Assembly: GCA_020152595.1 (NCBI GenBank)
Contig: JAIGNY010000126.1
Span: 186,001-250,000 of the forward strand
Source: Chiridota heheva
Taxonomy: Eukaryota; Echinodermata; Holothuroidea; Apodida; Chiridotidae
Direction: 5' to 3'
Length of the DNA stretch: 64,000 nucleotides
Positions 22,986 through 33,397 of the stretch are shown here, in pieces. Below the pieces are notes generated by a model. That model made no database searches, had not been told where the DNA came from, and saw only the letters and a program-made list of their open reading frames with translations. Position 1 is the first letter of the stretch; each line of letters begins with the position of its first letter. Both the position numbers and the translations under genes were made by a program.

Positions 22986-23177
22986 TTATTGAACAATTTC
23001 TAAACGTTTATCAATATAACCCTGGATAAAAAGTAGTTGCCATGGAAACAACCTGAAAATCTGACCAAAAAGTGCCTCAAAAAGTGCGATTTTCTCGTTT
23101 GGAGAACATTGCACACATACTAGCGCTGTCAGAAGTGCATAAAGAAAGGTAAACAAGCCAACTTGACCCAGCGTCAT
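22986..23177 (-). CDS. Short open frame with signal-peptide-like start
   Basis: The frame lies in the segment after a 103-bp candidate intron (GTAAGT at 23,289 to CTGCAG at 23,188, minus strand). From the first ATG (23,177) it gives 63 residues: MTLGQVGLFTFLYALLTALV then CVQCSPNEKIALFEALFGQI. A hydrophobic stretch of about 15 residues ending at VQC looks like a cleavable signal peptide. The frame may be cut earlier by a donor such as TTTTCAG|GTTGTT and continue elsewhere. I do not recognise the protein. The ATG context is poor (C at -3) and upstream ATGs exist in exon 1. Confidence 0.3.
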   Translation of the reverse strand: MTLGQVGLFTFLYALLTALVCVQCSPNEKIALFEALFGQIFRLFPWQLLFIQGYIDKRLEIVQ

Positions 23178-23289
23178 TCGCAGGAACCTGCAGGAAATAA
23201 CCCCAAAAACACAATTTAGGCAAGCTATTTTCCCAAATTTGCTTAAATTAGTAACCATAAATGTCACCAATAATATCAAGATAACTTAC

Positions 23290-23485
23290 CGTTAAAAAAT
23301 CCGATCGATTTCGGGTTTTTTCAGTACTTTTGTAACGACTTGCTCTACAACTGCACATGACTTTCATTGAGAAACTACGGCAAATGACACACTGCGCAGC
23401 TGTATAACCTATGGCCAGGTCACTTGCAAAATTACCAGAGTATAGTAATGACGTCATTTGCTCGCTTGCTCTAGCGCTCTCAGCG
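23290..23485 (-). ncRNA. Candidate first exon (5' UTR) of the minus-strand unit
   Basis: The segment begins about 26-32 bp downstream of a TATA box and ends at TTTAACG|GTAAGT. It contains short upstream ATG frames. The exon border is chosen from the strong donor; the start is only estimated from the TATA position. Confidence 0.35.
23449..23456. promoter_or_regulatory. CRE/ATF palindrome TGACGTCA
   Basis: A perfect 8-bp CREB/ATF consensus in the context AATGACGTCATT, about 30-35 bp inside the predicted first exon. Confidence 0.45.
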
Positions 23486-23510
23486 GCTACACACATTGCT
23501 TCAAAGGGAC

Positions 23511-23517
23511 TTTTATA
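23511..23517 (-). promoter_or_regulatory. TATA box on the minus strand
   Basis: GGGCCCTATAAAAGTCCC is read on the minus strand. The GC-rich flanks on both sides are typical of a core TATA element and unusual for this AT-rich area. Confidence 0.5.
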
Positions 23518-23611
23518 GGGCCCATGGGATGTGGTTGTTGAGTGAATCTGCAGAGGATTAAGTTAGAGTCGTGGCGGGGTTTTTTGTCAGTGTTTCTTTG
23601 CCGGAGGCTAC

Positions 23612-23651
23612 GTTTTACGACCGTCAGATCTCCATGTGTAGAAGCTCCTTG
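23612..23651 (-). repeat. Inverted partner of 16,836-16,875
   Basis: An exact 40-bp match in opposite orientation, lying about 100 bp upstream of the TATA box of the minus-strand unit. Confidence 0.9.
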
Positions 23652-23654
23652 GTG

Positions 23655-24510
23655 AAATATGAAACAGAAATTATAGATGTTGGCATTTTTCATTCGTGTC
23701 GACTGAATTATTGTTAATTTTATATCGAAAATCCTTAGTTTTGGATTGAACAACCTTCAATTTTGGACCAAAATTTTCCAATTTGCGGTCAAAAATCGTT
23801 CAATTTTGCATTTCAAGATCTGCACCTTGAAGTATTTGTCACAACTCCATTCCTGTTTTTATCCATACCATAGTATGAAGGATTATGTGACACGCTAGCC
23901 AGCTGACCGGCCTTTGTACATGTCTAAAACATGATCCCACATTTAAATGACTGAGATCCTAACGGAGTTATGATTACATAACGTTACACATGCCGCCATT
24001 TTAGAAAGGAATGGCCTTGGGTGGTCTCTAAATGGCAAGTCCCATTGACTAAAGAACAGATCTTGGAATGTGATCAAAAATCTGAAATTTGAAGTCAAAA
24101 ATGTTCAGTGTTGTTTGGACTACAAATCTTCAATTCTTCGACCAAAAGTTACAATTGAGGGTCAACCATATTGAAGTTTGGACCAAAACCTACAACTTGG
24201 GATTCGCAAAAATCTTTAATTTTGTACCAAGTGTCGTTCCAAAAATTTTCTGTAGGTGGTGTGTTTCAAATCATCATAAGTTATGTTTTTTTAATGAAAT
24301 TAAAATTTGAATTATGTCGGAAATTGTGTGCGCGTGTGTGTGTGTGGGAGGGGGGGGGGGGTCACCTGCCCACATGAATTAAGGTCCTGGTTTTGATAAT
24401 CCAAATCTTGTTTCTCAGATGAATATTTCGTCACAGTCAAAGTGTCATCGCTCTTCAGTTTTCCCAACGGATTGACCTGTTGAATGCCTGACAGCCTGAT
24501 CCATTTACAC
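23655..24510. repeat. Very degenerate repeat with AATTTTGGACCAAAA-like words; no gene
   Basis: Around 23,740-23,820 and 24,070-24,260 variants of TTCAATTTTGGACCAAAA recur every 25-30 bp. The middle part looks unique. A (GT)n/G-run lies at 24,327-24,361. Confidence 0.45.
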
Positions 24511-24516
24511 CTGCAT

Positions 24517-24632
24517 ATGCCAATGCGTATAGTCGGATAGCCAATGTGTATAGCCAACAGGCCAATGCGTATATAGCCAATGCGTATAGCCAATGCGTAT
24601 ATAGCCAATGCGTATAGCCAATGTGCATAGCA
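24517..24632. repeat. AGCCAATGCGTAT minisatellite
   Basis: Units of 14-17 bp (GCCAATGCGTATAGCC) occur about eight times with GTGTAT and TATATA variants. Confidence 0.9.
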
Positions 24633-24920
24633 TTTTTATTTTACTTAGTCTCAACTTGCTATAGTACAGATGACTCACAGGGCGTAATACAAAATACCCC
24701 TTCTTGAGTTTCGTCCGTGGCAATATTGGATGGCGTCCATGTCCCTACCAACTGTATTTGCCCCATTCCAGGGTCATAAATCCTGGTGGTATTTAACTTA
24801 ATAGGCTTTGAAGAAAAAACAGTGTTGGTGAACACTGTCTGACTGTTGGGGAAAATATATGCATAATTAATTAAAGTAAGGCATTACAATTTTAAATGAT
24901 GGGTCTGCAACCAATGAGTT

Positions 24921-24957
24921 CACAACTGGTTATCAAAGGTCGTGGGACATTCAACCT
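24921..24957 (+). mobile_element. Fragment of the tRNA-Val-like SINE
   Basis: CACAACTGGTTATCAAAGG followed by CGTGG.ACATT matches the inside of the SINEs at 19.4 and 33.4 kb. Only this piece of the element is present. Confidence 0.6.
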
Positions 24958-25565
24958 TGCTATGCTATGCTAAATGCTGTAAAATGGTCAATTGTTAATC
25001 CATCTTGATGGAACGTTCTACTGCATATTTTCTTATAATTAAAGCTCAAGGTATTGCTAAATGTCAGGGTGGTGGGAAGCTTTTGAAAAGTGTGTGTGTG
25101 TGTGAGGGGGAAGGAATGGGTAGGGATGTGCTTTCCCAAGTCATATGCAAAAGTCCGCCTCTGTTTGTACACAATAAAGTGGCCTGGAAGGGCACTTTTT
25201 TTTTTTTTTTTAAAGGTACTTTTCCAATGGGACCACATTCCCCCGTACATGGGATGGCAAAAATCGCCATTTCCCTACTATTGGGTCAGTAATTAAGGAG
25301 AATTTCTGATATTATATGCTATCAACAAATAAATGTAGCATTAATCACGGAAAATTGTAAGGTGCATACACGGCAACTAATTCTTGTAAGCGTGTGTGCA
25401 CTTACACTGAGGTATATGAGGATATATTAATGCTACCAACTTTCCAGGCTACCGTATAATGTTTGGCAAATTGGATGTAATGAACGTGGGCAGCGGACCG
25501 ATTAGTTTAATCCTTAAAATGGGCTTTCGGACAAAAGATTTGAAAAAATAGGAAAGAAAGAACGG
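24958..25565. other. No recognised gene
   Basis: A (GT)n run near 25,088 and a T homopolymer near 25,196 are the only repeats. Open frames here are short and overlap on both strands. Confidence 0.4.
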
Positions 25566-25800
25566 TTAAAGGTGAACTACTTCCATATTTCAGGGTGTCT
25601 TTCTGGTTAATTTTCAAATCTTCATTTACCTGTTTTACCTCCCCAAGTGAACAAATTGTATTGTCTATGAATCTCAGAAAACTTTACTTCGTATACTATA
25701 ATTGTGTTAGAGAAGTTTTGAGACGCTCTAAAAGGATCGAAAAACATTTGTGAGTCTCTGAAAAATTGTGTCCTCACTTTTCGGTGTAGTACCCCTTTAA
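25566..25800. mobile_element. Candidate TTAA-flanked MITE
   Basis: The 235-bp segment is bounded by TTAA (25,566-25,569 and 25,797-25,800). The ends, TTAAAGGTGAACTAC and reversed TTAAAGGGGTACTAC, form imperfect terminal inverted repeats. The right end (CTCACTTTTCGGTGTAGTAC) resembles that of the element at 60,044-60,270. A TTAA target suggests a piggyBac-type source. Confidence 0.5.
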
Positions 25801-25837
25801 TATAATTAAGCGAGATTACATGTAGTCACGATGCAGA

Positions 25838-26000
25838 TGTCAAATGTCAATGAATGCAGGAGAGACGCGGGGAAATTTTGAATATTTGTTATTCTGGATT
25901 TAATCAATGCACTTTGAAGACGTCTGAAGCTTGCTGTCTATTAGGAGGGAAAATCAACCTCTTCGGAAAAGGTAATTAATGCTTAAATAATTTGTTATTA
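25838..26000 (+). repeat. Copy 1 of a repeat flanking the 48-bp array
   Basis: AATGTCAATGAATGCAGGAG, GGGGAAATTTTGAATATTTG, TTATTCTGGATTT, GGGAAAATCAACCTCTTCGG and an AAAAG|GTAATTA junction appear in the same order as in 28,228-28,560 on the other side of the array. Confidence 0.65.
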
Positions 26001-26564
26001 TATCATAATCTAAGAAAGAATGAGTTACCATGTTTATTCATGTGACTTACATGTGCTTTTCCTGGAATATGCCTAAAAAAAGTGAAATACAATTGAAATG
26101 TGTTTTGTTATCATAATTCTGAGTATAAGGACTAATTAACGTTTATTGACAAATATCTTTGATTGTACTAATACAGCCTTTGATTCCCTCGGTTGCAGAG
26201 CTTTTGTTTCCTTAACTGTATTTTGAAATTCGTAGATTAATAACAAGAATACAGTAGGCTATAAGGCAGAGCCGTAGCTAGCGGAGGGGAGGGGAGGGGG
26301 GGGGGCATGGGGGAAATACCCTAGATTTTTAGCCGATTGTGAATTTATACACGTAAGGTATATGCATAACATGGGTACCATAAGGCATTTTTCTCCCCTC
26401 CCCCCTCACCCAAATCTACCATACCCATGTTTCTCATATTTTGCCCTCTAGAAAGTTTGTGCTATAAGGACAACATCCGTTAAATTTACCGATGCAGTTT
26501 TGTACAAAGTTGCATACTTTTCGCCTTAGACCTATACACTAGCTGTCAATCAGATCAAACTGAA

Positions 26565-28213
26565 AACCCATATTCTCCATAAAGCGATTTAACACTGTAA
26601 TTTTAACTTACATAAATTACCCATATTCTCCATCAAGCTATTTAACACTGATTTTAACCTTAAGGGGGTCATTTACCCCAAAAATAGCCAGTTTTTATTT
26701 TTTGATAAAGTTTTTCTTTTTACTTCAATATGTAGCTATATCTTTATTTTTTAATTTCTCAAAGTTTCAGAGAGAAAATATGACTTGAATTTAGAGCAAA
26801 AAGCATCTTTTTTTAGCTTTTTTTTTCATTAATCTGGTCAGAATTATCTTTTGGGCAGTTCTGTTGCTTTTATTTCATTCAGACACTTTTGTTTTACTCA
26901 TAACTCACGAAATCCTGGACTATTCTTTGTGATTTTGGTTTCAATCGAAAGAGAATTGAAATTTCTGTGTGCCCCCTTTTTATATAAAACACGCCCCCTG
27001 ATTGGTCCAGCAGCCTTATGAATATTATAATAGCAGTTTCAAGCAATCAAAACGCTTGTTACATACAGCTTAGCTACATTGGCAAACTTCCTGTTTTCAG
27101 CATTCACTGCCTACGTGTACACACGTTTTTCAAAAAACAGAGTTTTACAAACTTGGGACAATAATATTTCAGCAATGCAATGCAGGATTCGTGTGAAACT
27201 TTCACATGACTTCCATATATAATAGGCCCAGGGACTAGAGTGTGTTTGTTACAGAATTATTTTCCCGTTTTTAATTTATTCACGTTAATGTTGCAAACAT
27301 TTGCATAAATTAAGGGTGAATTATAAAAAGTGGCCCTAACAGAAATATAAATCATTTTACAATGTTATGAAGCACATCAGTCCCTGGAGCATGTAATAAG
27401 GAGTAATTTTATATATCATTTGTGACTGTAGCTGTTGTGTATCTGAAGTTGCGCTTTTCCTAATTTTTAGCTAGGCTAATTAATATTCCAAATGGCAGCT
27501 AATTATGCAAATGAGCTTATTTGATCATATTTTTCATGCATATTTATATTATTTGTTTATTACATTACAAGAGATGATGTAATATAGATATTTTAAGATG
27601 AATAAAAAGAAATTGTCTTTGGGGGTAAATGACCCCCTTAAATCACCCATATTCCCCATGAAGCGATTTAACACTGATTGCAACCTTAAATTACCCATAT
27701 TCTCCATCAAACTATTTAAAACTGATTTTACCCTTAAATTACCTATATTCTCCATAAAGCGATTTAACACTGATTTTAACCTTAAATTACTTATATTCTC
27801 CATCAAGCGATTTAACACTGATTGTAACCTTAAATTACCCATATTCTACATAAAGCTATTTAACACTGATTGTAACCTTAAATTACCCATATTCTCATCA
27901 AGCTACTTAAAACACTGATTTTAACCTTAAATTATCCATATTCTCCATAAAGCGATTTAACACTAATTTTAACCTTAAATTACCTTCATTCTCTATCAAG
28001 CGATTTAACACTGATTTTAACCTTAAATTACCCATACTCTCTATCAAGCTATTTAAGACTGATTTTAACCTTAAATTACCCATATTCTCCATCAAGCGAT
28101 TTAACACTGATTTTAATCCTAAATTACCCCCACTCTCTATCAAGCTATTTAACACTGATTTTAATCTTAAATTACCCATATTCTCCATCAACCGATTTAA
28201 CACTGTGATTTTA
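26565..28213. repeat. 48-bp minisatellite interrupted by a TTAA element
   Basis: The unit contains ACCCATATTCTCCATCAAGC, then GATTTAACACTGATTTTAAC and CTTAAATT. About two units lie left of the insertion (26,565-26,659) and twelve right of it (27,642-28,213). Variants (AAGCTATT, TACCTTCATT, CCCCCACTCTC) recur in alternation, hinting at a 96-bp higher-order unit in the right part. Confidence 0.9.
26660..27641. mobile_element. Non-autonomous TTAA-target DNA transposon, 982 bp
   Basis: The element has exact 16-bp terminal inverted repeats GGGGGTCATTTACCCC and sits between two TTAA copies (26,660-26,663 and 27,638-27,641). The interrupted host is a tandem array whose other units read AACCTTAAATTACCC, so the empty site is known: AACC-TTAA-AT. 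The inside is AT-rich and has no long frame. TTAA targeting is the hallmark of piggyBac-like transposases; the source element is not in the window. Confidence 0.9.
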
Positions 28214-28227
28214 ACCTTTTCCATTTT

Positions 28228-28560
28228 TTCAGAGACGTTTTGCTGTCTGTTAGGCGGGACAATGTCAATGAATGCAGCAAAGTGAGTTTAAAAAGCAAAA
28301 AGACGGGCGAAATTTTGATCATTTGTTATTCCGGATTTGTTCATGGCACGATCGGAGACAGCTTAGCTGCATGCAGTAAGGCTGGGGCAATGTCAATACA
28401 TGCAGGAAATGAATTCTATATAGCAAAGGACGCGAGAAATTTTGAATTTTGTTTTTATTTTGGATGATCATGGTTCTTTGGAGACAGTCTGCAGGGCAAC
28501 CAGGCTGGGAAAATCGGCCTCTTTTGGAAAGGTAATGCCTTTTTTTATATATACATATAA
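28228..28560 (+). repeat. Copies 2 and 3 of the repeat flanking the 48-bp array
   Basis: Two successive versions start at ACAATGTCAATGAATGCAGC (28,259) and GCAATGTCAATACATGCAGG (28,387), each with a GAAATTTTGA core. The second ends in CCTCTTTTGGAAAG|GTAATGCC, parallel to the donor-like junction of copy 1. Confidence 0.65.
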
Positions 28561-28634
28561 TAGCATGATCTAAGAAATAATGATTTATTATATTTATCAA
28601 TGGTTTTTATAAATGAAACTTGAAAAATATGTAG

Positions 28635-28810
28635 GCCTAAGTGTTATTTTTCTAAAAACCATTGGATATGTTAGAAAAGTATACCGAATCTAGTACTATA
28701 ATTTACTACCTGAAGAAAGTTTGAGCAAAAATAAATTTCTTTAAAATACCTTAACAATTGTTGACAATGACATTATACAGTTCACTTATTACACCAGTCA
28801 TTTTCAGCTT
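28635..28810 (+). repeat. Dispersed repeat, copy A
   Basis: The words AAAAACCATTG.ATATGT, TATAATTTA.ACCTGAA, AAAGTT.GAG, TTAACAATTGTTGA and TTA.ACACCAGTCATTT match 31,910-32,215 in order. Copy B has about 110 extra bases before the last word. Confidence 0.65.
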
Positions 28811-28904
28811 GATTCGAAGAATAGTAGAGCTATTCTACTACCTCCTGCGTCGGCGTGGGCGTCCGGTAAAGTTTTGGTTCAAGTTTTGTTTTAAGTTTTC
28901 ATAA

Positions 28905-30530
28905 CTTAAGTTATGAATGGTGTACATTCATGTTACTTGGCATATGGGTAGATAACATGGGTACTGATCAAATGAGCATGATTGGAGGGTTGTGTGTGCA
29001 TAACAATTAGCTTATTTGCATAAGAATAAAAATGTTAAACGTTTTGGTTAAAGTTTTTTGTTAGAAGATTTTGTTAAAGTTTTCATAACTTATGAATGGT
29101 GTACATTCATGTAACTAGGCATAGGGTAGAGGACATAGGTACTACTAAAATAAGCATGATTGGGGGGTTGCGTGTGCATACTAATCAGCTTATTTGCATA
29201 ACAACGAAACTATTTGTATCCATGTTATATCTTTGATTAAAGTGGGAGTGGGGATTTTGTTTGCACAAATGATCATACATGTGAAGAGCATTGTCTACAC
29301 TTAATGGTAACTTAATGTAATGTGCATGTAATTAGCTTGTTTGCATAACAATAGACTTTCGCATAAAATATTTAACCTTAGATAATAACTTGGTACTTGT
29401 TACAGGGATACAGAACATGGCACTGTTCAAATGAACATGATTTAAGGTTGTGTGTGCATACTAATTATCTTATTTGCATAACAATGCAGATATTTGTCAA
29501 ATTAAAGTTTTGGTCAAAAGTTTTTGGTTAAAGTTTTTATAACTTATGTTATGAACGGTGTACATTCATGTAACTTGGCTTAAGGGAACAGTTCAAGTGA
29601 CCATGATTAGGGGTTGTGTGCATACTAATTAGCTTATTTGCATAACAATGAAAATATTTGTATCTGGGATATCTCTTAAATTAAAGTGGATGTGGGGATT
29701 TTGTTTGCACAAATGATCATATATGTGAAGTGCATTGTCTACACTTAATGCTGAGGTGAAATGTGCGTTTTAATTAGGTTTCTTGCATAACAATAGACTT
29801 TCGTACAAAATGTTTATCATTTATGAGCACATAACTTAAGTTATGAATGGTGTACATTCATGTAACGTGGCACATGGGTAGAGGACATGGGTACTGTTAA
29901 AAAAAGCATGACTTAAGGTTGTATGTGCATATTAATTAGGTTATTTGCATAACAATAGACTTTCGTACAAAATGTTTAACATTCATTAGCACATAACTTA
30001 AGTTATGAATGGTGTACATTCATGTAACGTGGCACATGGGTAAAGGACATGGGTACTGTTCAAATAAGCATGATTGAGGGTTGCGTGTGCATACTAATTG
30101 ACTTATTTGCATAACAATACAAATATTTGTATCTATGATATCTCTTAAATTAAAGTGGAAGTGGAGATTTGTTTTACACAAATGATCATATATGTGAAGA
30201 GCATTGTCTACACTCAATGGTGAGGTATAGTGTGCATATTAATTAGGTGATTTGCATAACAATAGACTTGGGTACAAAAAAATAAGCTGAGATAATAACT
30301 TGCTATTTGGTTCAGTGGTAGAGGGCATTGGTACTATTCATTGAGCATAATTGGAGGATTGTGTGTGCATAATAATTAGCCTATTTGCATAGCAATGAAA
30401 ATATTTGTATATGTTGTATCTCTTGAATTAAAGTGGGTATGATGATTTTGCTTAAACAAATGATCATACAGTATATGTGAAGAGCATTTTTCACACTTAT
30501 TGGTGAGGTATAGTGTGCATTTGCTGCAAT
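28905..30530. repeat. Complex tandem repeat with periodic ATTTGCAT
   Basis: Two alternating modules make up the region. One holds ATGAATGGTGTACATTCATG, GGACATGGGTACTGTTCAAA and GGGTTGTGTGTGCATACTAA. The other holds TTAAAGTGGAAGTGGGGATT, ACAAATGATCATATATGTGA and GCATTGTCTACACTTAATGG. Both end in TTATTTGCATAACAAT, which recurs ten times (eight with an exact ATTTGCAT) at 130-182 bp spacing. No frame is conserved. Confidence 0.9.
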
Positions 30531-30779
30531 ACGTTTGACCGGAGATCAAAAATATATGGCTTATGGCTTACTAACTTCACATTTCTAGTTTTGTTATGAT
30601 ATTGACATTCCTGACATGAATAGAATTAAAAATGTTTGTATTCTCATGAACAAAGAAGCAAATACAAGTGTCCTCGCTTCTAAAGAATGTTCAATTAGGG
30701 GTTTGGGGAATATAAACAATAAACAGAATGTGGGATAGAAGATGACATGATGATAAAGTAGCTGAAGGAATTAGGATGA

Positions 30780-31135
30780 GGTCATGTGGGACAGGGTGGA
30801 ATTGTATGTTATGGCAGGGTGCGGTGGGATGTTGGTCATGATATGTTGGCATGTTAGACATGGTGGATTGGCATGTAGAACAGGGTGGGTTGGCATGTGG
30901 AACAGGATGAGTTGGCATGTGGAACAGGGTGGGTTGGCATGTGGAACAGGGTGGGTCGACATGTGGGACAGGGCGGAATGACATGTGGTGGGATGTCATC
31001 TGGATTTTAGTTGTGATGGCATATGGGTCATGCAAGTGGTGAAATGACATACAGTATCTGGTTTTCAGGTGTGATTGCATGGAGAATAGGCGTGGGATGA
31101 CATTTGGGACAGGTTGGAATGGAATGTGGGACAGT
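30780..31135. repeat. 22-bp minisatellite TTGGCATGTGGAACAGGGTGGG
   Basis: Units are regular at 30,850-30,965 and degenerate outward. They belong to the same GGCAT.TGGGACA.GGGTGGG family as the arms of the large inverted repeat but lie outside the left arm. Confidence 0.85.
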
Positions 31136-31895
31136 CTGGAATATGCATTATTATAGCGGTAAGGGGATTTGTATCGTTTCCAATGTCTAGTTTGTCATAC
31201 CTTAAGCAATATTGTTTCGCATAATTTTGCTTTAATGTTATTGTACATTTTTTATGCTGCTTGACTTTGCTTGACATATATTTTCTTAAATTGGAAGTTG
31301 TATTACAATCCAAGATGTAGTTCTGGGAATGTGTAGGGGCTTAAGGAGTGTGCAGCTTGACATTGACATTGACAAGTCAGGGCCTCTCCTTTCTTTGTTA
31401 TTCAATTGATAGAACTAAAAGAGGTGTTGTAGTTATAAAGACTGCTAGGTTTTACATGTTTTCTTAGTTACTTTAATTTTTTTGGCTTAAAATATCTTGG
31501 AATATCTTAAAATATCTTGAAATATTTTGAAGCTTGTAGTGCAAATGAAAATGTAAGTGCATCTTTCAAAGCTCAAGTAATTTAAAATCATCTGCTCCTG
31601 CTACCCTATTTCTGTATATACTTCCCTCTATAAGCCCAATCTCTACACAAGCTTTGAATAGTCAAGCATACTGTCCTTCCGACAGTCCTAGTTTTGTTTT
31701 TTTGTTTTTTTATATATGAAAGAAGCCTTTGAAGGAAAAATGGTGAAGAAAGCATTCAAAAATTTGATTCTGTTAAGGAAATTTATTAATTTAAAGTTTG
31801 GTATCATTTAGAAACGACTGATATCAGACTTGCTGTGACGTCACAGCCTCAGATTCCTCAAAGTCTTTATGTTCTCTATCATATTTTGTCATGCA
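31136..31895. other. No recognised feature
   Basis: AT-rich, with a short repeated AATATCTTAAAATATCTT motif near 31,490-31,520. Confidence 0.4.
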
Positions 31896-31904
31896 ATTTT
31901 GTGG

Positions 31905-32220
31905 CTTAAAAACCATTGTATATGTAAGGAAAGTAGTAAAACAGAATCTTGAGAGGGTAGTTATAATTTAACACCTGAACAAAGTTCGAGAAAAAATAAT
32001 TCAAATAGCAAAAACGTTCAATCAATTTTCTTTATAACACATTAACAATTGTTGATAATGTGAGGATAAAGACCCCAACCTTCTATGAAACGAAACTTAG
32101 TTTAATGACGGCTCCACAGCTGCAGGCCGTGCTACAAATTCACAACAAAGAGATACAAGCACAAATGAACGAGGAACAAGCGCGGACAAACTTATAACAC
32201 CAGTCATTTCTACATAGATA
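31905..32220 (+). repeat. Dispersed repeat, copy B
   Basis: Partner of 28,635-28,810 with an insertion of about 110 bp around 32,060-32,190. It lies directly outside the left arm of the giant inverted repeat. Confidence 0.6.
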
Positions 32221-32649
32221 AAACAGAGCCTTTAACTTGAATATCTCCTTAACCGAATAAGATATTGAAGTAGTTTTTTCACCATTTTGTTTCTCTTTAC
32301 TTCCTCTTTCATGTAAAATAAACTTGCTTGACAACTGAACTAATCCTTTAAAGTCCGGTCTATATACACACAGTAAAAGTGTATGGGAAGTATGGTGCAT
32401 TATGGGAACATGCATCAAATTAAATGAATTCAAATTTAAAATCTTTAATTTTAAAAAAGTGAGCCCTTCGAATTACTCTCTGACTGTTTCTCTGCCTCTA
32501 CCTGCCCACAAAAAAACAAGTATTGATTAAAGATCTATGGACAGGTGTCATATAACAACAACATCAAGCATGAAAATAACCAAAAAAAGTAACATATTCG
32601 GTTAAAAAAGCAACCATTTTACTGCTGCATTTTGAATTTTCAGGCCTTA

Positions 32650-33066
32650 TTATGATAAGTTCTCTTATCCGGCTGCCCTCCCCCCCCCCTCCCTCCCCCT
32701 GCTTCACTTGCAACATCGATCTCTCTATCAAGCATATATTTTTAACCTGTCCTCTCTACCAGAACTCCAGATCTCTTCTCTCCTCACTCTCCTCAATATC
32801 CGACCGATTAGAAGACAATTCTTCCTCAAACATCATCAACTTCTTCCGCAACAACAACCTCTTCCACCACATATAATCTCCTCCCCTTCTACACCTAACC
32901 TTATACACCACTTTCTTTTCACTTAATTTTTTCTCCCATATTCAGCTTTTCCCCTTTATCTTCCTTACATCTCCTCACTTTACACCATTATTTATTTACA
33001 CCCTCTTGGCGCATTTGACTCTGACTGTCGCGGTGCCGTTAAACATCAACAAACCAAACCAAACCT
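32650..33066 (+). mobile_element. LINE 3' end inserted in the left arm
   Basis: An end of ORF2 with a CxxC...H...CP-type motif (CFTCNIDLSIKHIFLTCPLY) runs to a stop at 32,876, followed by a C/T-rich 3' part and the tail GCGGTGCCGTTAAACATC with AACCAAACC. The flanks CCTTATTATGATAA and CCTTATAATAAATT look like a diverged target-site duplication. The right arm has only one such sequence, CCTTATTATGATCAATT (reversed at 63,549-63,565), that is, the empty site. Confidence 0.85.
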
Positions 33067-33397
33067 TATAATAAATTATGCAAATCGATAGAAATTGAGA
33101 CATACTATCAAGTTAACCTATTGTTTTTTAATCCTCTAACAACGTTTTAAATCTCCATCATACCTTTATTAAAATTTAGCAGGAGAAAATAGTCTTGATT
33201 TTCAGTGACTGACATTTTGGAGAGAAAGCATAACTTTAAAGATATTCAGCATTCTTATATACATCAAAATTTTGCATATATTTTAATTATATTTTATTTT
33301 TGCATATATCTTAATTAGCCATGTATCGGAAACTACGGGTGCTTTTGACATAATCAAAAGACATTCTGTTCAGCATTTAAGGATCTTTGTGCTACCT

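Noticed and set aside
27598-28224. Leucine/asparagine-rich frames on both strands
   Set aside because: They are translations of the 48-bp minisatellite, a multiple of three.
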